A DNA stretch of 64,000 nt, taken from contig NZ_CP036261.1 in the NCBI RefSeq assembly GCF_007741475.1, forward strand, positions 2,170,001 through 2,234,000, given 5' to 3'. Below, piece after piece: positions 17,883 through 27,126 of the stretch (positions are counted from its first letter, which is position 1; each line of letters starts with the position of its first letter). Below the pieces are notes generated by a model. The model was not told the origin of the DNA. It worked only from the letters and a program-made list of their open reading frames with translations, and did not search any database. The translations under genes and the position numbers were made by a program. Source of the stretch: Rosistilla ulvae (lineage in GTDB: Bacteria; Planctomycetota; Planctomycetia; Pirellulales; Pirellulaceae).

Positions 17883-20800
17883 CTAGTTCTTTTCCAGGAT
17901 GCCGGCACCGAAGGTGACACCGCCACCATAGGCACACATGCCGAATCGCTCGCCAGGTTTCATCTTCGGCAGGACTTCGTCCAGGCACAGCGGGATGCTG
18001 GTCGAGGACGTGTTGCCGTGCTCGCGGATGTTGCTGAAGACCGACGACGACACGCGACTCTGGATCGCATCGATGATCCGTTGGTTCGCTTGGTGCGGGA
18101 TGATCAGATCGAGGTTGTCGATGCCGTAACCCTGTTGATCGCAGACTCGCGTCATGCTGCCGATCATCGCGCGAACCGCTTCGGCAAACACTTTGCGGCC
18201 CTTCATTTTGATGAAGCCATTGTTTTGCGACGGTACAGACAAGGTGCTGCCATCGTCGGCTCGAGCCGACAGCTCGGGACGGTGCAGCCGCGCCTTCGAT
18301 TGGCCGAAGTGATCTTCGCCGTACAACACGGTCGCACTGCTGGCATCGCCAAACAGGATTGCGGTGTCGAGGTCGCCCAGGTCCAACAGTGGCGAAAGAA
18401 CCTCTGCGGTCACAACCAACACGCGAGCGTGCGGTTTGCTTTGCAAGAAGTCGTAACCGGCTTGCAAAGCGTACAGATAACCGGAGCAGGCGGCACTGAT
18501 GTCGTAGGCTTGGATCATCGCTTCGCTGGCACCGCCGGTCAGTTGGTGCAGGACTTGGCATGCCATCGACGGGGTGACAACGCTTGGCGAAGTCGTCGCA
18601 CAGATCACCAGATCGATGTCGTCGACGATCAAACCTTCCTTGTCCAAGACTTCCCAGCACGCCTGACTGGCCATGCTCTGAGCGGTCTCGCTCCCTTGCA
18701 CCCAGTGACGGAATTGGATTCCGGTGCGACGCATGATGTCTTCGGGCGACATCGACTTGCCTTCGACAAGTTCTTCGTTGGTGATCAACCGGCTGCCTTG
18801 AACCGTTGCGACGCTGGAGATTCCGACATCGAACGGCCGACGCTCGATCGTTTGGCGAGGAACCAGCAAGCGGTTTGGATCGGTCACGCGGCGACGCAGG
18901 ACCGGAGTGCCTGGGTTTTCGGTAGTGACCGGTTTCGGTCGCTTGTTGTCGGTCGCACAACGGACGCTGGCGATCACATCGCCGACGGGAACCGTATCCC
19001 CTTCAGCAACAAAGATCTCTTCGATCGTGCCGTCGATTTGACTTGTCAGATCGAAGACGCTTTTGGTCGCTTCCAACGATGCGACGATGTCTCCGCGAGA
19101 CACCTGTTGGCCGGGCTTGATATTCAGTTCGACCAGCAGAACGTTTTCGTCCGACGGGCCCGAACCGATCGCTTCGATCTCCGCCATGCCGACTTCCAGT
19201 TCCTTCGGCGGAATCCATTCGATGTCCATGTTCAACAGCTCAGCCGCTGTCGACAGAACGCGTTTGTACGATGGCAGGACTTCGATCTGGTTGGCGAAGT
19301 TGCACGGAATCAAAGTGTCCGCTCGCGTCACACGTCGCATCGCCACGGGAACGCGGGTCTTTTCAGCGATCGTCGCGACGACTTCGCCACCGATTCCGCA
19401 GGTGTGATTGTCTTCGTGAACGACGATCATACGAGCTGTTTTTTCAGCCGACGCCAGCACGGTCGCTTCGTCCCAAGGGGAGAGCGAACGCAGGTCGATC
19501 ACTTCGGCTTCGATCCCAGCTTGTTCCAAAGCGGTCGCCGATTTTTCGCACAGGCCGACGGTATTTCCCCAGCCGACTAAGGTGATGTCGCGGCCGGCTC
19601 GCACCTTGCGTGCAACTCCGATCGGCGTGAACTGTTTCGCGGTGTCGGGGCTCGTCGATTGGCTCGGATCGTTCAGCAACGCCTTCGGATAGAAGAAGAC
19701 GCTGGGACGTCCCGATTCAAACGCAGCGTTCAACATTCCCGCCGCATCGCCGGCGGTGCTGGGCATGTAGACGTCGACGCCGGGGATGTGAGCACAGACC
19801 GATTCGAACGAGTGCGAGTGGAACGGGCCCAAGCCGGGGCGATATCCGCCGCATGGAACCATCACGATCACTGGCGATTCCCAAGTGCCGTTGGTCCGCC
19901 AGTACATGCTGCCCAGTTCGCTGGTCAATTGGTTGTAGGCCAGCGGCAGGAAGTCGGCGAACTGAATGAAGGCAACCGGTCGTTGTCCGACGAGAGAGCG
20001 GCCGATGGCGTTTCCCAGGATGGTCGATTCCGATAGCGGAGCGTTGCAGACGCGTCCGGGGAACGCGGTGCTGAGTCCACGCGTGACGCCAAAGACGTCA
20101 CCCTTAGGATCTTCGATGTCCTGACCGTAAAGGAAGACGCGGTCGTCGTTGCCCAAGCGATCACGCAGGACCGAACGCATCGCGTCTTTCATCGTCAATT
20201 GGCCGTCGGCCTCCCGATCGCCGCGTTGTTCGCGCGAGGGATGGGTCAATTCGACCAGCAATGGTTTCTTGGCTTCGTGCGTCGCGGAGGGTTGAGCCGC
20301 GTAGATCGCGTCGTTTTCATCGGCAGCCACTTCGGCCACGACGGTCTCGCGAATCGCTGCCAGTTCGGCTTCGCTGATCCCACGCTCGAGCAACTGTTGC
20401 TCGAAACGGACCAACGGATCGCGTTCTTTTTGAGCCGCTTCGATATCTTCGGTCGGCCGATAGATCGATTGATCGTCGGCGTTTGTGTGGTTGCTCAACC
20501 GTTCGGTTTGCAACAGCACCAAAGCCGGGCCGCGCGATTCGCGAACCTGTTGAACCAAGTCGCCCATCGCTTCGTCGGAGCCAATGATATCGCGGCCATC
20601 GACGCGGTGGAGCGGCAGACCATAAAAGGAATCGGCATCGCCATCGGGGCGCGAGAAGAAGGTTTGCCCGCGCGTCTCGGTCGAGATCGCCCATTGGTTG
20701 TCTTGGATGACGATCATCAGCGGAACTTGCAAGCGAACCGCTTCGGCAACGCCTTCCAAGAACTCGCCTTCTTGAGTCGATCCGTCGCCGATGCAGTAGA

Positions 20801-21206
20801 TCGTGACCGGTTTGTTTTTGTTTTCCTTGGTCGCCGCAGCAACGCCTACCGCTTGCAGAGCGGCGTTTCCAACGGGGCCACCGAGGCTGAGGATATGCAG
20901 GTCGGCATCGCTCATCTGGGCGCACATCTGGCGGCCGCGAGAGTGCGAGGTGTCGTTGCACAGCGACGCATCGAAGAATTTGCGCGCAGTCACACCGCGA
21001 GCAATCATCAACGCCTTGTCGCGGTAATGCAGATGCAACCAATCGTGTTTGGTCAGATGACGCGCGAGGACTGCCGGCGCTTCGTGGCCGGCCCCCGAAA
21101 CGTGAAAGAAGGCCTCGCCGCGGCGGGTGAGTTCCTGCTCAACACGATCAACTTCGCGGGCCGTGAACAGCGACTTATAAAGCGACAGCAGTTGATTTCG
21201 ATCCAT
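17883..21206 (-). CDS. Fused 2-oxoacid dehydrogenase E1 alpha-E1 beta-lipoyl-KAS III protein
   Basis: 1107 residues from ATG 21206 (an ATG at 21269 adds 21 residues). Domains in order: an E1 alpha subunit to about residue 340 (TPP motif GDGSTQEGEF with a later Asn, YRDKALMIARG); E1 beta from about 345 to 680 (GQDIEDPKGDVFGVT, VVHEDNHTCGIGGEV); a lipoyl domain (LEATKSVF with its Lys, then GTIEEIFVAEGDTV); and from about 800 a complete KAS III with Cys (ISAACSGYLYA), His (IIPHQAN) and Asn (REHGNTSSTS). E1 decarboxylates branched-chain 2-oxo acids; KAS III primes fatty acids. No E2 acyltransferase core or peripheral-subunit domain lies between them. The parts suggest synthesis of branched-chain fatty-acid primers within one polypeptide, an inference from domain order. 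It appears monocistronic. Confidence 0.88.
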   Translation of the reverse strand: MDRNQLLSLYKSLFTAREVDRVEQELTRRGEAFFHVSGAGHEAPAVLARHLTKHDWLHLHYRDKALMIARGVTARKFFDASLCNDTSHSRGRQMCAQMSDADLHILSLGGPVGNAALQAVGVAAATKENKNKPVTIYCIGDGSTQEGEFLEGVAEAVRLQVPLMIVIQDNQWAISTETRGQTFFSRPDGDADSFYGLPLHRVDGRDIIGSDEAMGDLVQQVRESRGPALVLLQTERLSNHTNADDQSIYRPTEDIEAAQKERDPLVRFEQQLLERGISEAELAAIRETVVAEVAADENDAIYAAQPSATHEAKKPLLVELTHPSREQRGDREADGQLTMKDAMRSVLRDRLGNDDRVFLYGQDIEDPKGDVFGVTRGLSTAFPGRVCNAPLSESTILGNAIGRSLVGQRPVAFIQFADFLPLAYNQLTSELGSMYWRTNGTWESPVIVMVPCGGYRPGLGPFHSHSFESVCAHIPGVDVYMPSTAGDAAGMLNAAFESGRPSVFFYPKALLNDPSQSTSPDTAKQFTPIGVARKVRAGRDITLVGWGNTVGLCEKSATALEQAGIEAEVIDLRSLSPWDEATVLASAEKTARMIVVHEDNHTCGIGGEVVATIAEKTRVPVAMRRVTRADTLIPCNFANQIEVLPSYKRVLSTAAELLNMDIEWIPPKELEVGMAEIEAIGSGPSDENVLLVELNIKPGQQVSRGDIVASLEATKSVFDLTSQIDGTIEEIFVAEGDTVPVGDVIASVRCATDNKRPKPVTTENPGTPVLRRRVTDPNRLLVPRQTIERRPFDVGISSVATVQGSRLITNEELVEGKSMSPEDIMRRTGIQFRHWVQGSETAQSMASQACWEVLDKEGLIVDDIDLVICATTSPSVVTPSMACQVLHQLTGGASEAMIQAYDISAACSGYLYALQAGYDFLQSKPHARVLVVTAEVLSPLLDLGDLDTAILFGDASSATVLYGEDHFGQSKARLHRPELSARADDGSTLSVPSQNNGFIKMKGRKVFAEAVRAMIGSMTRVCDQQGYGIDNLDLIIPHQANQRIIDAIQSRVSSSVFSNIREHGNTSSTSIPLCLDEVLPKMKPGERFGMCAYGGGVTFGAGILEKN

Positions 21207-21928
21207 CGAAATATTCCGGTCGAGAGGACTGAGCAATATCGATTGTCGCGACTCGAACCTCTCTGACATTGCTATCAAAGTCGCTCGGGTCGGGACAACC
21301 GGCGGGACTAGCGATGCGGGAAAAGCGATCGCCTGTAATTCTGTATCGGATCTCGCACGCCGGACGATCATTCCTCATGAATGGATTCTCGGAGTTATAG
21401 CGAGCCAAACGAATGGTCGGACAAATCGCAATTTAATGCAATACAAACCTTGCCAGTTTTCAACGACATCCTGACACATCGCGCGGCCGCCTGAGAAGCT
21501 GGGAATTCTAGATATTTCAGCGAGACCAGCTTGCCCACAATTTGAGCCTCGATAGACCGTAGAGTCATTTTTCCGCGGCGTTTGCGGCGGTCATTGCTAG
21601 CACTCGGGGCAGTGCGAATCAGTGTCAACAAATCAAGTATCAGCCGCCACGCGATAGCATCCGGTTCTCCCCAAGAACGCGACGCGAATACGTCCCGGCA
21701 GATTTGCCGAGACACAAACACTGAATCGCCCGGTGCATCGGTCGGGCTTCGATTGCAAAGATACCTCGCGTTCCATATCATTGGCGAACCTTCCCCGTCG
21801 CAAGCAAAGAAGCATGCGTCGGGCGTAGGCGACCTCGGCGGAAGTGGCTCGCTATCAAATGGAATTCTGGTTCGCAGCACCAGCTTCGTTTGCTCAAACT
21901 TGATTTACACGGCTGCGCGAGATGATCG
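21207..21928. other. Long divergent intergenic region
   Basis: 722 bases between the E1-KAS III gene (minus) and a glycosyltransferase (plus). Open frames on both strands lack family similarity. It must hold both promoters, but no convincing hexamer pair stood out. Confidence 0.45.
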
Positions 21929-22900
21929 ATGGAGACTGGAAAGCGGCCCGTTCGCATCGTCGCTCGCCAAAACGGTGTCGGGCTCGATCGCGACGTTCAA
22001 CTGTTGCAAAGCACGCTGCCGCCGGGAACGCTCGTCGAAAACTACTCGGTCCGCTCGCTCGCTTCGATCGCCGACCGCTTCAAATCGCTCTGCTGCTCCC
22101 CCGCGCCGGGATCTCTGCCGCTGAACGTGCTGGTCGAACGGGTCCCATGGGCCTGGGTGAAGAATCAAGGGCAAAGCGTTCTGCTGCCCAATCAAGAACG
22201 GTTCCCCAAACGTCTGCTGCATCGGCTGCGAGACATCGACATCGTGTTGTGCAAGTCGCGGCATGCCGAAGAGATTTTTAGCCGGCACGCCAAACAAGCC
22301 CGCTTCATCGGCTTCACGTCGTTGGATCGGCGACTGCCCGAGGTCGCTCCCGATTACGGCAAGTTCTTCCACTTGGCGGGCAGCAGCACGCTCAAGGGCA
22401 CACAAATGCTGCTGGAACTGTGGAGCCAGAATCCGCAGTGGCCAACGCTGACGATCGTCCAACATCCGCGACACGCTCCCGAAACGGTTCCGGCAAACGT
22501 CGCGCTGTTCAAGGAGTATCTGACCGATGCGGTCCTGCAACGGATGCAAAACGAACACGGGATTCATCTGTGCCCGTCGCGATCCGAAGGCTGGGGACAT
22601 TACATCGTCGAAGCGATGTCGTGCGCCGCGGTCGTCGTCACCACCGACGCTCCGCCGATGAACGAGCTTGTCGATGAGTCGCGTGGCTTCCTGGTCCCTT
22701 GGAACCATTCGCAGCCGCGGCATCTGGGGACAGACTTTTTTGTCGACCCCGCCGAATTGCAACGCGTGATCAACGAGATTTTGGCGACCGAAACCGCTTC
22801 GCTCGAGGAAAGAGGCCAAGCCGCTCGCGGCTGGTTCGAAACCAACGAAGTCGAATTTGAAACCCGCGCTCGCGAGCTGTTCCTCGAACTGTTGCAGTAG
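21929..22900 (+). CDS. GT-B glycosyltransferase, group 1-like
   Basis: 323 residues without a signal or membrane helix. The C-terminal half carries the family 4-like nucleotide-sugar motif (CPSRSEGWGHYIVEAMSCAA, an E-x7-E arrangement) and APPMNELV plus RGFLVPW. The N-terminal Rossmann half is short and has IVLCKSRHAEEIF. It transfers a sugar from a nucleotide donor to an unknown acceptor in the cytoplasm. The short N-terminus and lack of neighbouring sugar genes leave the pathway open; the exopolysaccharide genes begin about 3.4 kb further on. Confidence 0.7.
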   Translation: METGKRPVRIVARQNGVGLDRDVQLLQSTLPPGTLVENYSVRSLASIADRFKSLCCSPAPGSLPLNVLVERVPWAWVKNQGQSVLLPNQERFPKRLLHRLRDIDIVLCKSRHAEEIFSRHAKQARFIGFTSLDRRLPEVAPDYGKFFHLAGSSTLKGTQMLLELWSQNPQWPTLTIVQHPRHAPETVPANVALFKEYLTDAVLQRMQNEHGIHLCPSRSEGWGHYIVEAMSCAAVVVTTDAPPMNELVDESRGFLVPWNHSQPRHLGTDFFVDPAELQRVINEILATETASLEERGQAARGWFETNEVEFETRARELFLELLQ

Positions 22901-22970
22901 TCACCGCGGGCGTCGCCATCGATCGCCCGCGTGCTCGGTTCGAATTCCTCTCGCTAGACAACCCGGTCGA

Positions 22971-24707
22971 TCAATTGATCTCGGGATCTTTGTCTTTGCT
23001 GCCGTCGGCGTGCAAGAAGCGGAAGTCGCAGCCGAGATCGGCCTGCGTCGTCTGTTCGAAGTACAGTTTGCCGTAACCGCGAGTGAACTTGTTCTCCGGC
23101 TGCGTCCAACCGCTGCGGCGACTGGCGAGTTCCTCGTCGCTGATCTCTAGTTCGATCTGCCGTCCGGCGACATCCAAACGAATCATGTCGCCATCTTGCA
23201 CAAACGCTAGCGGTCCGCCGACAAACGATTCCGGTGCCACGTGCAGCACGCACGCGCCGTAACTGGTGCCGCTCATCCGCGCGTCGGAGATTCGGACCAT
23301 ATCGGTCACGCCCTGTTCCAACAGATATTTTGGAATCGGCAGCATGCCCCATTCGGGAATCCCCGGAGCGCCCAAGGGACCTGCGTTTTGCAAGACGATC
23401 ACGTGGTTTGCGGTCAGCCCCAAGGCGGGATCATGAATCCGAGCCTTCAGATCGGGGTAATTCTTGAAGACGGCTGCCGGCCCGCGATGCTGCAACAAAT
23501 GTTTCTCAGCCGCTGGCGGTTTGATCACGCAACCGTCGGGAGCCAGGTTGCCGCGCAGCACGGCCAAGCTGCTCGATTCGCTCAGCGGATTCGAGCGCGG
23601 ACGAATCACATCCTCGTCGTACACCTCCGCTCCCTCGATCGCTTCGCCCAGCGTCGTTCCGGCGACATTGGGGCAATCGAGATTCAACAGGTCGCCGATC
23701 CGATGCAACAGCCCCTGCAGCCCGCCGGCATCAAACAGATCGGCCATCACGTATTTTCCAGCTGGCCGCAAGTTGCCGACGACAGGCGTCTTCTGCGAGA
23801 TCTCGTCGAAGCGTTCCAGCGTCAACGGCACCTCGGCTCGTCCAGCCAAAGCCATCAAGTGAACGATCGCGTTGGTAGATCCGCCGATCGCCATCAACGC
23901 GGTGATCGCATTGTCGAACGATTCGGGAGTCATGAACTCCGACGGCTTGATGTCCAGCCAAGCGAGTTCGACGGCGCGGGATCCGGTGGCCGATGCCATC
24001 CGCGAGTGAGACGAATGCGTCGCGGGAACCGACGAGGATCCGGGCAGGCACAGCCCCATCGTTTCGGCGATCGCGGTCATTGTCGATGCGGTTCCCATCG
24101 TCATGCAGTGGCCGGGCGATGCGGCGATGTGATCTTCCAATTCGCACCAGGCTTCGCACGACAGACGCCCCGCGCCGCGTTGATCCCAATATTTCCAAAC
24201 GTCGCTGCCGCTCCCCAGCGGTTCGCCGCGCCAACTGGTCCGCGACATCGGCCCGCCCGGCATGAAGATGCTGGGAATATCGACGCTGCGAGCTCCCATC
24301 AACATCGCCGGCGTCGTCTTGTCGCAGCCTCCCATCAAGATCACCGCGTCCAACGGATAGGTCCGCAGCGTCTCTTCGGTCTCCATCGCCAACAGATTGC
24401 GATAGTACATCGAGGTCGGCTTCATGAACGTTTCGCTGAGTCCCATCACGGGAATCTCGACGGGAAATCCACCCGCCTGCCAAACGCCTCGCTTGACGTC
24501 TTCGGCTCGTTGGCGGAAGTGGGCGTGGCACGAAATCAGATCGTTCCAGGTGTTCAAGATCCCGATCACCGGCTTGTCTTTAAACTCCTCGGTTGCAAAC
24601 CCGGCCTGCTTCTGACGCGACCGATGCCCGAAGGAACGCAGGTCGTCGGGGCCGAAGTAGCGGTAGCTGCGGAGTTGTTCGGGCGTCTTGCGTGGTCGCT
24701 CACTCAT
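22971..24707 (-). CDS. IlvD/Edd-family dehydratase, probably a sugar-acid dehydratase
   Basis: 578 residues. Typical motifs are NTWNDLISCHAHFRQRAEDV, MGGCDKTTPAMLMGA, SPGHCMTMGTASTM and, late, GAPGIPEWGMLPI and DARMSGTSYGACVLH. The Cys residues in GGCDKTTP and PGHCMTMG are cluster ligands and match the [2Fe-2S] aldonic-acid dehydratases (L-arabinonate/D-xylonate type) better than IlvD proper, as does PVEIPVMGLSETFMKPTS. It would convert an aldonate to a 2-keto-3-deoxy sugar acid. The next minus-strand gene downstream is too far for overlap, and the substrate cannot be read from sequence. Confidence 0.82.
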   Translation of the reverse strand: MSERPRKTPEQLRSYRYFGPDDLRSFGHRSRQKQAGFATEEFKDKPVIGILNTWNDLISCHAHFRQRAEDVKRGVWQAGGFPVEIPVMGLSETFMKPTSMYYRNLLAMETEETLRTYPLDAVILMGGCDKTTPAMLMGARSVDIPSIFMPGGPMSRTSWRGEPLGSGSDVWKYWDQRGAGRLSCEAWCELEDHIAASPGHCMTMGTASTMTAIAETMGLCLPGSSSVPATHSSHSRMASATGSRAVELAWLDIKPSEFMTPESFDNAITALMAIGGSTNAIVHLMALAGRAEVPLTLERFDEISQKTPVVGNLRPAGKYVMADLFDAGGLQGLLHRIGDLLNLDCPNVAGTTLGEAIEGAEVYDEDVIRPRSNPLSESSSLAVLRGNLAPDGCVIKPPAAEKHLLQHRGPAAVFKNYPDLKARIHDPALGLTANHVIVLQNAGPLGAPGIPEWGMLPIPKYLLEQGVTDMVRISDARMSGTSYGACVLHVAPESFVGGPLAFVQDGDMIRLDVAGRQIELEISDEELASRRSGWTQPENKFTRGYGKLYFEQTTQADLGCDFRFLHADGSKDKDPEIN

Positions 24708-24770
24708 GATCGGTTGCTTGGTTGGAGGCGGAAGAAATGCAGCTATAAATGGCTACTCAAACGCTGCGGA

Positions 24771-25337
24771 TCAGTCCATAAAAGCGTAGCGGAAATTGGC
24801 TGCGAACAGCACCTGCCACTCCAGCCAAGCCAGCTGCTGGCACTGCGACTGCAAATCGCCGCCGCTGCGAACCGCTTGCTGGCACAGGTCGACCATCGCG
24901 TAGGGATCCCAGCGGTCGTCGGCGATCAGCGACGCGGTCTGATCGGTCACCAGCGGCGTCGCAGCCTCGGCCAAGGTCTCGAACGCTGGATGGGTTCCGA
25001 CATTGCGGAACCAATATTTTGCGTTGCCAAAATCGTGCTCGCGGCGATGCATGATGCCATGCCAAAAGCTGCCGTCGGCGGTGTGGATATCCTGGCTGAT
25101 CGAGTGCGATCGGTCGAGATCGCCCGCCAGCAACCACAACCCGCTGTCGCAGCAGGCGGCCGCGTCGCGGTCGTGCGGTTTTCCTTGAGAATCCTGCAGC
25201 CGATTGCCGCTGATCCAATCGACGATCGCCGGATTGGTGGGGCCATCGCCCAGGCCTGGCAATTGCGACGCAGCGATTGCGTCGACGAGTTCCTGCGGCA
25301 GCGGCAGCGAACAAAAATCTTCGGTCATGGAAATCAT
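24771..25337 (-). CDS. Conserved protein of unknown function
   Basis: 188 residues, possibly starting at the second Met (25328). No signal or membrane helix. It contains LWLLAGDLDRSHSISQDIHT, SFWHGIMHRREHDFGNAKYW and FRNVGTHPAF, a His/Asp/Trp-rich set that looks like a conserved pocket rather than random sequence. It ends 4 nt after the downstream-oriented SMUG1 gene start region, with the two genes back to back on the same strand. I do not recognise the family, although similar short proteins with a WHGIMHRRE motif occur in planctomycetes. Confidence 0.6.
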   Translation of the reverse strand: MISMTEDFCSLPLPQELVDAIAASQLPGLGDGPTNPAIVDWISGNRLQDSQGKPHDRDAAACCDSGLWLLAGDLDRSHSISQDIHTADGSFWHGIMHRREHDFGNAKYWFRNVGTHPAFETLAEAATPLVTDQTASLIADDRWDPYAMVDLCQQAVRSGGDLQSQCQQLAWLEWQVLFAANFRYAFMD

Positions 25338-25341
25338 CGGT

Positions 25342-26064
25342 TCACCAAATCTGGAGGTCTTCGAGTTGTTTGGTCGCCGCTTCGGCCCAGCCTCGGTTGG
25401 CAGCGGGGCTGGCGGGGCTGGGGTGTAAGATTTTCGCCAATTTGCGATCTCCCGTCAGCACGCGGCCGGCACATTTTTCAGCAAACGCACCGACTCCCAC
25501 AACCCAAGTCGGATCGAGAGCCTCGATCACTTCAGCCAAATGCGCATCGCAGACCTGTTCCAACGCGCCCCGTTCGGCTTTGGATAACTTGTCGGGAGTC
25601 ACGTTCCGAGCCGACGCTTCCATGAAGACCAGCGGGCAATAGTTTGCCACAAAGTGCGTCTTAAAAAAATCTTTGGGATCGGGGAAACGTTCGGCAAACA
25701 GTCCCCACAGCCGCCGTCCGGAGACCTCGCTGCGTTGGCAAGCGAAACCTTCGATCGGCCGCTTCGGATGTTCGGGATCGGGCTTTTCGACTTCGGTTTC
25801 GATCTTCATCCAGTTCCGGACCGCACCGATCTCGCCAAACGGAACACCGGTCTGCGACATCCCCCACGGCCCGGGATTCATTCCCAGCAGCAGAACCTTG
25901 CAGGTCGGTTTGGCGTATCGCGACAGATACATCCGGTGCGCCGCAGCGGCATACCGCAGCGGGTTGTAGACGTGCGTCACCGGTTCGGCGAACGACAATC
26001 GGTCGACTTCGTCGGCCAGGTTCGCGGCAGATTCGATCAATCGAGTAGCGGTTTTATTGGGCAT
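25342..26064 (-). CDS. SMUG1-type uracil-DNA glycosylase
   Basis: 240 residues from ATG 26064. The active-site motif GMNPGPWGMSQTGVPFGE and the C-terminal LHPSPASPAANRGW match family 3 (SMUG1) uracil-DNA glycosylases, normally thought of as animal enzymes but known from some bacteria. HPKRPIEGFACQRSEVSGRR and FVANYCPLVFM add further SMUG1 positions. The enzyme removes uracil and oxidised pyrimidines from single- and double-stranded DNA to start base-excision repair. The Asn in GMNPG is the expected catalytic water-positioning residue. The hypothetical gene starting 4 nt after its stop may be co-transcribed. Confidence 0.9.
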   Translation of the reverse strand: MPNKTATRLIESAANLADEVDRLSFAEPVTHVYNPLRYAAAAHRMYLSRYAKPTCKVLLLGMNPGPWGMSQTGVPFGEIGAVRNWMKIETEVEKPDPEHPKRPIEGFACQRSEVSGRRLWGLFAERFPDPKDFFKTHFVANYCPLVFMEASARNVTPDKLSKAERGALEQVCDAHLAEVIEALDPTWVVGVGAFAEKCAGRVLTGDRKLAKILHPSPASPAANRGWAEAATKQLEDLQIW

Positions 26065-26230
26065 ATTGATGTCGGCCCAACGTCTCGCCATGCAGCGACG
26101 CAATCGCTGCGGAACACGATCGAAGGGATCGATCTTTTAATAGGATGGTTTAGTTTTTTGCGGCACCACGTCGACAGGAACGCCTAGCATTTTCGACCTC
26201 CCGCATGCGTCGCGCCCGAACGTAATTCTT

Positions 26231-26301
26231 ACTAGCACGAAGCGCAAGCGAGTGATTGGGCGCGTCGTTCACGATTTCACTCGCTTGCGCTTCGTGCTAG
26301 T
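26231..26301. repeat. Solitary long palindrome of the dispersed repeat family
   Basis: Perfect 25-bp arms (26231-26255 with 26277-26301) surround a 21-nt loop. The arm contains CGAAGCGCAAGCGAGTGA, the same core as the four units at 32.2-32.7 kb. It lies just past the stop of the GT26 gene, where it may also act as a transcript end. Confidence 0.85.
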
Positions 26302-26319
26302 ATGGTCGTGGTTGAACGG

Positions 26320-27126
26320 TCACCCAAACAACACCTCTTGCTGGGGCGGGATGCCGTCGTCGGTACGGCCTTTGAAGATACCCAGCCGTTGCAAGGCCAA
26401 CAAGCTTAGGTACAGCGGATTGAGGTACAGATAGCGGCGCCACAGTCGCGTCGGCTCTTTGACGAGACGAAACAGCCACTCCAGCCCGGCACGCTGCATC
26501 CATGAAGGTGCCTGCGGCAACAGGTTGGCATGAAACGCAAACGCAGCCCCCACAGCGATCAGTGGCATCGAGATCCGATCGCGCATTTCAAACGCAAACG
26601 TTTCCTGTCGTGGGCATCCGATCCCGACGAAACACAAACTGGCACCGCTGGCGTTGATCTCGTCGGCCAGTTCGGAACACTCCTCGGAGGAGAGCGTTCG
26701 GAAACGAGAGGCTCGCGCGCCGGCGACTTTCAGACCAGGAAACTTCTCGGCCAGCTTGTCGATCAAAACAGCATTCATCTCGTCGGTCCCACCGAACAGG
26801 AAGATCGATTGCTGTTGTTCGACGCACGCCTGGCACAACCGCAGCGTCAATTCGGGACCGTAGACGCGGTCGCTGAGCCCACAGCCGTGCAACAGGTTCA
26901 GCGCCCAACGGACCGGTTGCCCATCGGGACAGACGAGATCGAATCGATTCAGCCGATAGTTCTGCTCACGATCCAAATAGCCGGTCATCACGCCATGCAC
27001 CGCCAGCGCCGTGACCGACATCGATTGTCGCCCGATCGCTGCATGCATGATCTTGGCAACGGCGGCTTCATAGTCGACCGCGTCGACATTGACGCCGATC
27101 ACACTGTGTTTTCCCGAATCAATCAT
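26320..27126 (-). CDS. WecG/TagA/CpsF-family glycosyltransferase (GT26)
   Basis: 268 residues. The family pattern is clear: NVDAVDYEAAVAKIMHA, PDGQPVRWALNLLHG, IFLFGGTDEMN, LCFVGIGCPRQETFAF and GAAFAFHANLLPQAPSWMQR followed by GLEWLFRLVKEPTRLWRRYL. Members add N-acetylmannosaminuronate, N-acetylmannosamine or glucuronic-type sugars to lipid-linked intermediates of exopolysaccharide, enterobacterial common antigen or teichoic acid. The C-terminal basic helix tends to associate with the membrane. It overlaps the next upstream GT4 gene by 8 bases, so both sit in one transcript with the flippase. Confidence 0.9.
   Translation of the reverse strand: MIDSGKHSVIGVNVDAVDYEAAVAKIMHAAIGRQSMSVTALAVHGVMTGYLDREQNYRLNRFDLVCPDGQPVRWALNLLHGCGLSDRVYGPELTLRLCQACVEQQQSIFLFGGTDEMNAVLIDKLAEKFPGLKVAGARASRFRTLSSEECSELADEINASGASLCFVGIGCPRQETFAFEMRDRISMPLIAVGAAFAFHANLLPQAPSWMQRAGLEWLFRLVKEPTRLWRRYLYLNPLYLSLLALQRLGIFKGRTDDGIPPQQEVLFG

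Noticed and set aside
17787-19580. A 597-residue plus-strand frame opposite the E1-KAS III gene
   Set aside because: Antisense shadow of a gene with clear catalytic motifs; no family similarity.
17883-21371. A longer start for the E1-KAS III fusion at 21371
   Set aside because: The extra 55 residues have no E1 alpha similarity; the standard N-terminus begins at the ATG at 21206 (SLYKSLFTAREVDRVEQEL).
23241-25625. A 794-residue plus-strand frame opposite the IlvD/Edd gene
   Set aside because: Antisense to a well-supported dehydratase and two further genes; no domain and typical GC-shadow composition.
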